Positions 62,501 through 64,000 of a stretch of DNA of 64,000 nucleotides are shown here, piece after piece. The stretch covers positions 1 through 64,000 of the forward strand of contig JAZGTH010000059.1 of the NCBI GenBank assembly GCA_036877525.1, in the 5' to 3' direction. A program made the translations under genes and the position numbers. The notes beneath the pieces were generated by a model that was given only the letters and a program-made list of their open reading frames with translations, made no database searches and was not told the DNA's origin. Position 1 is the first letter of the stretch. Each line of letters begins with the position of its first letter. The stretch is from Chromobotia macracanthus. Taxonomy: Eukaryota; Chordata; Actinopteri; Cypriniformes; Botiidae.

Positions 62501-63859
62501 GGAGAAGGGCTACACCAGTCTGCAGGACGAGGCAGTGAAGATCTTTAACTCATTACAGGAGATGGAGGCTGTGTCGGATCCAATGCCCATTATTCAGGGC
62601 ATCCTACAGACATGTCAAGATCTGCGGCCACTCAGAGATGAAGTCTACTGTCAGCTGATCAAACAAACCAATCATGTGCCTCAGCCTAACAGCCCTGCCA
62701 ACCGGGCCCACTGGCATCTGCTCACCTGCATGAGCTGCACCTTCCTGCCCAGCCGTGGCATTCTCAGATACCTCAGATTCCACCTGAAGAGGTGTTGCAC
62801 TCTTTGAATATCTGCTTTTATACTGATTTAACATTGTACATAATATAACGTGCATAACATTTAAAAGTTACATATCTATATTATTAAAGTTTAGCTGTGT
62901 TATTGGCCAGTTATGAAACATTATCATTTGTTTGGTTTACTTGTTACACAACAAAAATTATTTAAACAAATAATATAAAAGTGTGTTTTAGAACTACAAT
63001 CATAACCTTAATTCGTACATCCATAACTTCTGATATCAATCACATTTTAGGATAAAGGAGCTCTTCCCAGGAACAGAAATTGAGATGTTTGCTGTGTTCA
63101 TTGGGGAATCACTGAAAAAGACAAAGACACGCGAGTTTGTGTCTTCTCAAGATGAGATCATCGCCCTTCTGAACAGGCGGGAGATGACCACCACTGTTTA
63201 CTGCCATGGTGGAGGATCCTGCAAGATCTCAATCAACTCTCACACTACAGCAGGAGAGGTATGAGAGGATCATAGCTTCTGATGGACAGGGCACAGTTCA
63301 TGTTTATGTAGAAGTTCAAGCTTAATCCAGTTCAAATTTCTGCCATTACTTACTCATCAGTTATTTATGAAAAACAACAAATTCAGGTCTGTCTGTCACA
63401 CAAAGCTAGCGAATTGTCACTCAGCTGGTAAAGCATTGCACTAGCGGGCAAAGATTCCATTCCCAGGGAGCATGTACTGATTACAGAAATGTATACCTTG
63501 AATATACTGTAAGTTACTTTGGATTAAAGTGTCTGTCAAATGCATAAATATTTTAATAACAGACTTTTCGGGTGAACTATTCTTTTAACAGATCAATATT
63601 TGTCAGACCTGTCAAAACTCTTCCATAGATGGCTACTGTTTCTGTTAATCACTGTTGACTGTGGAGCATTGTGGGCAGTAATGTGCTGATTGAGAGGTGT
63701 TCTGTTTCTTTGCTGTGTGTAGGTGGTAGAGAAACTGATCCGAGGTTTGGCAATGGAGGACAGCAGGAACATGTTTGCTTTGTTTGAGCATAACAACAGA
63801 ATCGACCGGGCCGTGGAGAGCAGGGTGATTGTAGCTGATGTGCTGGCCAAGTTTGAGAG
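14935..63859 (+). CDS. myo10: myo10, unconventional myosin-X, 36 exons, 3' end beyond window
   Basis: Actin motor that moves to filopodial tips and carries integrins and other cargo; binds PIP3 through its PH region and microtubules/integrin through MyTH4-FERM. Exon phases join without a break over 5,468 nt (1,822 codons plus 2 nt) of a protein expected near 2,050 residues. Motor residues 1-735 hold P-loop GESGAGKT (157-164), switch I NNNSSRFGKF (215-224) and switch II DIFGFE (435-440). Three IQ motifs (about 743-815) follow, then a charged helix (about 815-905), an acidic proline-rich linker (about 990-1230), split PH1/PH2 and PH3 (about 1230-1570), MyTH4, and the start of FERM. Teleosts can have several myo10 paralogs; I cannot tell which this is. 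Human MYO10 homology is from memory. Confidence 0.96.
15848..16162. mobile_element. palindromic MITE (non-autonomous DNA transposon)
   Basis: Ends are inverted copies: left TTTAAGGAGTATATTACCCA, and right, read on the minus strand, TAAAGGAATAGCTCACCCAA. Inside are the phrases typical of a common cyprinid palindromic element (CCCTCACTTTTTCTGAAG, TGTGGAACAC). Related copies lie at 47326-47695, 59928-60155 and 63328-63588. No transposase is encoded. Confidence 0.75.
23793..23950 (+). mobile_element. tRNA-derived SINE copy (family A)
   Basis: A-box-like CCTCAGTTGGTAGAGC, B-box-like AGGTTTGACTCTCAGG, middle ATGTATACCTGGAATGCACTG, then a worn tail before GAAATGTAAAA. Same structure as 63411-63552. 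Confidence 0.75.
24788..24905 (-). mobile_element. tRNA-derived SINE-like element, minus orientation
   Basis: On the minus strand it starts ATGGCCTAGTGGACAACACT, like a tRNA A-box region. Further on it reads GGGTGACA, TTCCCCAGT and TTTCCTGTCCTTTCTGCAGA, then TGTCAATAC, resembling a common fish SINE. Family name not assigned. Confidence 0.5.
27450..27560. mobile_element. possible internal MITE fragment
   Basis: GTATGGACCACTTTATGATG, then TTTTGGAAGCTTTAAAGCTT and CCATTCATTGTAT resemble the interior of the palindromic element seen elsewhere in the window. Ends are not visible. Confidence 0.35.
27628..27660. repeat. short inverted repeat (hairpin)
   Basis: Arms 27628-27641 and 27647-27660 pair over 14 nt with one mismatch around a 5-nt loop. 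Confidence 0.7.
29004..29072 (-). mobile_element. teleost SINE 3' tail, minus orientation
   Basis: On the minus strand: TTGTAAGTCGCTTTGGATAA, then AAGTGTCTCC and a repeated ATGTAAATG end. This is the classic fish SINE tail, lying about 185 bp before exon 2. Confidence 0.75.
29257..29355 (+). CDS. myo10: myo10 exon 2
   Basis: Residues 8-40; GARVWVRDKEQLLPSTVSCC then TTDYGE, the SH3-like start of the motor. Acceptor TCTCAG, donor GTAGGA, phase 0 at both ends. Confidence 0.92.
29356..34956 (+). other. myo10 intron 2, 5.6 kb
   Basis: Contains a half-MITE-like phrase (29375-29430), an (AT)n microsatellite (29806-29839) and a short CA run near 30642. I see no other gene; frames are short and unrecognised. 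Confidence 0.8.
29806..29839. repeat. (AT)n microsatellite
   Basis: About 17 uninterrupted AT units, followed by TTATTATATAGTTATTATAAG, which also has dinucleotide/trinucleotide character. Confidence 0.95.
34957..35115 (+). CDS. myo10: myo10 exon 3
   Basis: Residues 41-93; VITLDQGDVNRLKVSPMHPT, then VEDMSTLAELHEAAIMHNLF. Phase 0 at both ends, GTAAGC donor. Confidence 0.95.
35116..36746 (+). other. myo10 introns 3 (35116-35605) and 4 (35794-36746)
   Basis: AT-rich intron sequence on either side of exon 4. No recognised mobile element or gene. Confidence 0.75.
35606..35793 (+). CDS. myo10: myo10 exon 4
   Basis: Residues 94-156; NIGSILAAVNPYKQIADLY, then LGELPPHIFAVANECYRCLW. Ends in the Ser just before the P-loop, phase 2. 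Confidence 0.96.
36747..36881 (+). CDS. myo10: myo10 exon 5: ATP-binding P-loop
   Basis: Residues 156-201; opens SGESGAGKTESTKLLLKFLS, the Walker A loop. GTACCA donor, phase 2. Confidence 0.96.
36977..37115 (+). CDS. myo10: myo10 exon 6: switch I
   Basis: Residues 201-247; SPIMEAFGNAKTVYNNNSSR then FGKFIQL, containing switch I. Ends IIDYLLEK, phase 0. Confidence 0.96.
37116..37606 (+). other. myo10 intron 6
   Basis: 491 nt, AT-rich, nothing recognised. Confidence 0.7.
37607..37691 (+). CDS. myo10: myo10 exon 7
   Basis: Residues 248-276; NRVVRQNPGERNYHIFYALL, a conserved motor segment. Phase 1 end. Confidence 0.95.
37774..37880 (+). CDS. myo10: myo10 exon 8
   Basis: Residues 276-311; includes YHYLNQSGCVKDRSLDDQQL. 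Short 82-nt intron before it. GTGAGT donor. Confidence 0.94.
38064..38172 (+). mobile_element. tRNA-derived SINE fragment just before exon 9
   Basis: GCAGTGGTTGCTGTGTGTTG, then GATCCGGGTTCAGTTCTGGC (B-box-like), then TGCTCCCATTCCCATCTATC. It ends about 26 bp before the exon 9 acceptor. Confidence 0.55.
38198..38327 (+). CDS. myo10: myo10 exon 9
   Basis: Residues 312-355; VFKLLSGVLQIGNIEF then TAGGAQI. The donor GGAG|GTTTGA is weak but is the one that keeps phase with exon 10. Confidence 0.92.
38865..38983 (+). CDS. myo10: myo10 exon 10
   Basis: Residues 355-394; SDLLGLDSFQLSEVLTQRSM then LRGEEI. GTAAAG donor, phase 0. Confidence 0.94.
38984..40718 (+). other. myo10 intron 10, 1.7 kb
   Basis: Mostly unique AT-rich sequence with a short GA run near 39509. 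Intron 9 (38328-38864) is similar. No gene recognised. Confidence 0.75.
40719..40865 (+). CDS. myo10: myo10 exon 11: switch II
   Basis: Residues 395-443; ends FKSIGILDIFGFENFE with switch II DIFGFE at 435-440. 147 nt, phase 0 at both ends. Confidence 0.97.
40961..41061 (+). CDS. myo10: myo10 exon 12: relay region
   Basis: Residues 444-477; VNRFEQFNINYANEKLQEYF then NKHIFSLEQLEY, the relay helix and loop. Confidence 0.97.
41062..42309 (+). other. myo10 intron 12
   Basis: 1.25 kb, no gene or clear mobile element seen. Confidence 0.7.
42310..42376 (+). CDS. myo10: myo10 exon 13
   Basis: Residues 477-499; REGIHWEAIDWMDNAECLDL then IEK, matching the human block. Confidence 0.95.
42734..42826 (+). 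CDS. myo10: myo10 exon 14
   Basis: Residues 500-530; KLGMLALINEESRFPKGTDY, then LLEKLHSRHA. Confidence 0.96.
43152..43220 (+). CDS. myo10: myo10 exon 15
   Basis: Residues 531-553; YYVKPRV, then FGIKHYAGE, in which the HYAG motif is shared by all myosins. Confidence 0.95.
43221..45429 (+). other. myo10 intron 15, 2.2 kb
   Basis: Holds a half-MITE-like phrase near 44325-44370 and a (CT)n microsatellite at 45041-45076. No gene recognised. Confidence 0.75.
45041..45076. repeat. (CT)n microsatellite
   Basis: About 15 uninterrupted CT units, then TTTCT. Confidence 0.95.
45430..45512 (+). CDS. myo10: myo10 exon 16
   Basis: Residues 554-581; YDVRGILEKNRDTFRDDI, the cardiomyopathy-loop region of the motor. 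Confidence 0.96.
46094..46202 (+). CDS. myo10: myo10 exon 17: loop 2
   Basis: Residues 581-617; LDFIYDLFERVGSRNG, then RRKPTVSSQFR, the actin-facing loop 2 with basic residues. Confidence 0.94.
46203..47145 (+). other. myo10 intron 17
   Basis: 943 nt. Intron 16 (45513-46093) is similar. Nothing recognised. Confidence 0.65.
47146..47226 (+). CDS. myo10: myo10 exon 18: actin-binding helix
   Basis: Residues 618-644; DSLHALMATLSASNPFFVRC then IKPN, the strongly conserved lower 50K segment. Confidence 0.96.
47227..49190 (+). other. myo10 intron 18, 2 kb
   Basis: Contains a MITE copy (47326-47695). The remainder is unannotated AT-rich sequence without a recognised gene. Confidence 0.75.
47326..47695. 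mobile_element. palindromic MITE, worn copy
   Basis: Starts TAAAAGCATAGCTCACACTA, then ACTCGTCACCTTGTCATTCC. The far side reads GACATATGGGTTTGAAACGA and AATGATGACATCATC. Same layout as the copy at 15848-16162 but with poorer ends. Confidence 0.6.
49191..49315 (+). CDS. myo10: myo10 exon 19: SH1/SH2 helix and converter
   Basis: Residues 645-686; VVLNQLRYSGMLETVKIRRA, then GFPVRRTFHDF. Typical class X converter start. Confidence 0.96.
49565..49679 (+). CDS. myo10: myo10 exon 20: end of motor
   Basis: Residues 686-724; ends KKEWQLGKTK, joining to VFLKEALEQ. The donor GTGCGG is weak, but phase and homology place it firmly. Confidence 0.93.
51262..51400. repeat. possible fragment of a CTGGTC/GACCAG-type cyprinid repeat
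   Basis: Words such as TAGCTGGTCTTCCAGCTTGG and AAACCAGCAAACCAAAC resemble a common zebrafish palindromic repeat. Ends not visible. Confidence 0.35.
51614..51666 (+). mobile_element. teleost SINE 3' tail
   Basis: TTTGTAAGTCACTTTGGATA, then AAAGTGTCTGCTAAATATAT and an A-rich end. Confidence 0.75.
52865..53214. repeat. scattered (GT)n runs
   Basis: Several short GT runs (52865-52880, 53081-53096, 53197-53212) in a G/T-rich 350-bp stretch. Confidence 0.6.
53524..53577. repeat. (CT)n microsatellite upstream of exon 21
   Basis: About 17 CT units, then CTTT/CTCT mixtures, ending about 215 bp before the exon 21 acceptor. A GA-rich run lies at 53447-53470. Confidence 0.95.
53794..53900 (+). CDS. 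myo10: myo10 exon 21: lever arm start and IQ1
   Basis: Residues 725-760; VFLKEALEQRLEKEREE, then MVIRAHILSYVAR, which begins IQ1. GTTAGT donor, phase 2. Confidence 0.94.
53901..55015 (+). other. myo10 intron 21
   Basis: 1.1 kb with a 26-bp tandem duplication (54376-54427); otherwise nothing recognised. Confidence 0.7.
54376..54427. repeat. 26-bp tandem duplication
   Basis: GATGTCTACTTGTACATACA at 54376 is repeated at 54402 with the intervening bases. Confidence 0.85.
55016..55462 (+). CDS. myo10: myo10 exon 22: IQ2, IQ3 and charged helix
   Basis: Residues 760-909. IQ2 (TITIQKNYRAHFWRQ) and IQ3 (AAVVLQKHLRGRHARQL) bind calmodulin-type light chains. A long run of Glu/Arg/Lys/Gln with i,i+4 opposite charges then forms the single-alpha-helix and antiparallel coiled-coil start. 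The coding strand is almost pure A/G from about 55180 to 55400. Confidence 0.95.
55581..55614 (+). CDS. myo10: myo10 exon 23, 34-nt candidate exon
   Basis: Residues 909-920, NLVGNNLHNQK after a split Arg. Good pyrimidine tract and TTAG acceptor, AAAG|GTATTA donor. It is needed to keep exon 22 (phase 2) in frame with exon 24 starting at 56107. No human counterpart is known to me, so it rests on phase and splice signals. An alternative acceptor in exon 24 would make it skippable. Confidence 0.55.
56107..56937 (+). CDS. myo10: myo10 exon 24: coiled coil, PEST-like linker, polyproline
   Basis: Residues 921-1197. The start continues the coiled coil (MEEILRLEREIERLQRQR, then RDAEIYRLEKEASRVATEFL). 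An acidic, Ser/Pro-rich linker follows (EEEVDEGFHAEDE matches human). It carries polyproline blocks DFPPPPPVP (F at 1042), LPPPPP and IPPPPPSAPPPPPP (from 1095), which I do not recall in human MYO10. It ends DSFRGSSDS before GTGAGT. The true 5' border could instead be 56121 if exon 23 is skipped. Confidence 0.88.
56938..58005 (+). other. myo10 intron 24
   Basis: About 1.07 kb of AT-rich sequence. Intron 23 (55615-56106) is similar. No gene or mobile element recognised. Confidence 0.7.
58006..58129 (+). CDS. myo10: myo10 exon 25: end of linker, start of PH1
   Basis: Residues 1198-1239; acidic GYVDTDEEVSNGR, then YFHSYLYMK, matching human YFHSFLYMK. Ends in phase 1. Confidence 0.9.
58557..58800 (+). 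CDS. myo10: myo10 exon 26: PH1 first half and PH2
   Basis: Residues 1239-1320; WRRRWCVLKDETFMWFRAKQ (PH1 N-terminal part), then GWLYKKGGG and LSRRNWKMRWFVLRDSKLMY (PH2). The basic residues of the PIP3 pocket are present. The junction codon gives Ser where human has Gly (K-S-G-L-M). Confidence 0.94.
59241..59336 (+). CDS. myo10: myo10 exon 27: PH2
   Basis: Residues 1320-1352; KEIVDNHEKENALNIVTEER, then YQIYAESPEDA. Confidence 0.94.
59528..59621 (+). CDS. myo10: myo10 exon 28: end of PH2
   Basis: Residues 1352-1383; SGWFNVLSRVHCA ends PH2, and MQHEQANPKNAV leads back to the second part of PH1. Confidence 0.94.
59729..59784 (+). CDS. myo10: myo10 exon 29: PH1 second half
   Basis: Residues 1384-1402; GTLDVGLIDSVCASDNPDR, near-identical to human. 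56 nt. Confidence 0.95.
59928..60155. mobile_element. palindromic MITE in intron 29
   Basis: Left end AAAGAGACAGTTCACCTAAA, then CTTACCCTCATGTTGCTCCA. Right end GAATTTTTTGGGTGAACCGA is the inverted partner. Confidence 0.75.
60228..60370 (+). CDS. myo10: myo10 exon 30: end of PH1
   Basis: Residues 1402-1450; NSFVIITANRVIHCNTDTPE, then MHHWIGLLQ and GQEFIVRG. Confidence 0.95.
60493..60687 (+). CDS. myo10: myo10 exon 31: PH3
   Basis: Residues 1450-1515; GWLHKEM, LKLKKRWFVLTNNSLDYYKS, then LGTLVLNSLCSVVQPDEKVF. Confidence 0.95.
60868..61025 (+). CDS. myo10: myo10 exon 32: end of PH3, MyTH4 start
   Basis: Residues 1515-1567; GYWNIIVHGRKHSYRLYTKL, then TPTQQLIRDIK. Confidence 0.95.
61026..61950 (+). 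other. myo10 intron 32
   Basis: 925 nt. The part 61660-61840 has repeat-like CTGGTTGAGCTGGT words and a perfect hairpin (61799-61836). No gene recognised. Confidence 0.7.
61799..61836. repeat. perfect 16-bp inverted repeat with 6-nt loop
   Basis: GTTTTTAACCTGCTGG (61799-61814 as read) and CCAGCAGGTTAAAAAC (61821-61836) around AAAAAT. Probably the centre or end of a palindromic repeat. Confidence 0.85.
61951..62074 (+). CDS. myo10: myo10 exon 33: MyTH4
   Basis: Residues 1568-1609; VEQMYWRNPILRYTQHPLHS, then PLLPLPYGEVN. Confidence 0.95.
62494..62791 (+). CDS. myo10: myo10 exon 34: MyTH4 core
   Basis: Residues 1609-1708; KGYTSLQDEAVKIFNSLQEM, LRPLRDEVYCQLIKQTNHVP, then CTFLPSRGILRYLRFHLKR. 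The MyTH4 hallmark LRDEVYCQLIKQT is intact. Weak donor GTGTTG. Confidence 0.95.
63051..63258 (+). CDS. myo10: myo10 exon 35: MyTH4 end, FERM F1 start
   Basis: Residues 1708-1777; FPGTEIEMFAVF, SLKKTKTREFV, then TTTVYCHGGGSCKISINSHT, where the F1 lobe begins. Confidence 0.95.
63328..63588. mobile_element. palindromic MITE interrupted by a SINE
   Basis: Left phrase CAAATTTCTGCCATTACTTA, then CTCATC; right phrase ACTTTTCGGGTGAACTATTC, then TTTTAA. Between them sits the SINE at 63411-63552. Confidence 0.55.
63411..63552 (+). mobile_element. full tRNA-derived SINE copy (family A)
   Basis: A-box-like CACTCAGCTGGTAAAGCATT, B-box-like AGATTCCATTCCCAGGGAGC, middle ATGTATACCTTGAATATACT, tail GTAAGTTACTTTGGATTAAA, then GTGTCTGTCAAATGCATAAA. 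Best preserved of the three copies in the window. Confidence 0.85.
63723..63859 (+). CDS. myo10: myo10 exon 36: FERM F1, last exon in window
   Basis: Residues 1778-1823; VVEKLIRGLAMEDSRNMFAL, then VIVADVLAKFE. Ends in phase 2 before GTAAAA. The remaining FERM exons lie to the right of the window. Confidence 0.95.
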
Positions 63860-64000
63860 GTAAAATTACACCACAAAGCTGCAAATACTCATTCTCAGTT
63901 AAATGCTGTTCCTACAAAACTCCATGTCTCCATGTCAACACCTTGTGTTAATATAGCTGTAATGCACTTATAAATTATTCCAAAACCCTAAAATGGGAAA

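Overview
The window is vertebrate nuclear DNA, almost certainly from a teleost fish and probably a cypriniform. The evidence is AT-rich sequence, intron-split genes with GT-AG borders, and several copies of teleost SINE tails and palindromic MITEs. It holds two recognisable protein genes. No bacterial, CRISPR or operon-type content was seen.

Region 1 (about 435-6122, minus strand) is a complete 16-exon glb1 gene for lysosomal acid beta-galactosidase. All exon phases join into one open frame of 634 residues, with signal peptide, acid/base and nucleophile glutamates, stop codon and a candidate poly(A) signal. One intron uses a GC-AG border. Two E-box type motifs of the kind bound by MiT/TFE lysosomal regulators lie just upstream. 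Beyond its 3' end (1-350) are a 53-bp tandem duplication and a degenerate tRNA-Pro-like segment.

Region 2 (about 6400-14550) is the space between the two genes, which are arranged head to head. It contains SINE fragments, a 22-bp minisatellite and simple repeats, but no supported gene.

Region 3 (14935 to beyond the right edge, plus strand) is myo10, unconventional myosin-X. I could join 36 coding exons in phase into 1,822 codons plus 2 nt. They encode the whole motor, three IQ motifs, a charged single-alpha-helix/coiled-coil stretch, an acidic PEST-like linker, a split PH1 with embedded PH2, PH3, MyTH4 and the first part of the FERM domain. The last FERM exons lie outside. Exon 1 codes for only seven residues, has a CCAAT/GC-box promoter upstream, and is followed by a 14.3-kb intron. 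Introns hold MITEs, SINEs and microsatellites.

The two genes act in unrelated processes: lysosomal glycan breakdown, and filopodial transport with PIP3 and integrin/microtubule binding. Their adjacency is a matter of genome layout. The most interesting points are: an FPPPP/polyproline block in the Myo10 linker that I do not recall from human MYO10; a 34-nt exon whose skipping can be frame-rescued by a nearby acceptor; an in-frame open extension before exon 21 that could serve a headless form; the GC-AG intron; and the E-box pair at glb1. I found no previously undescribed system.
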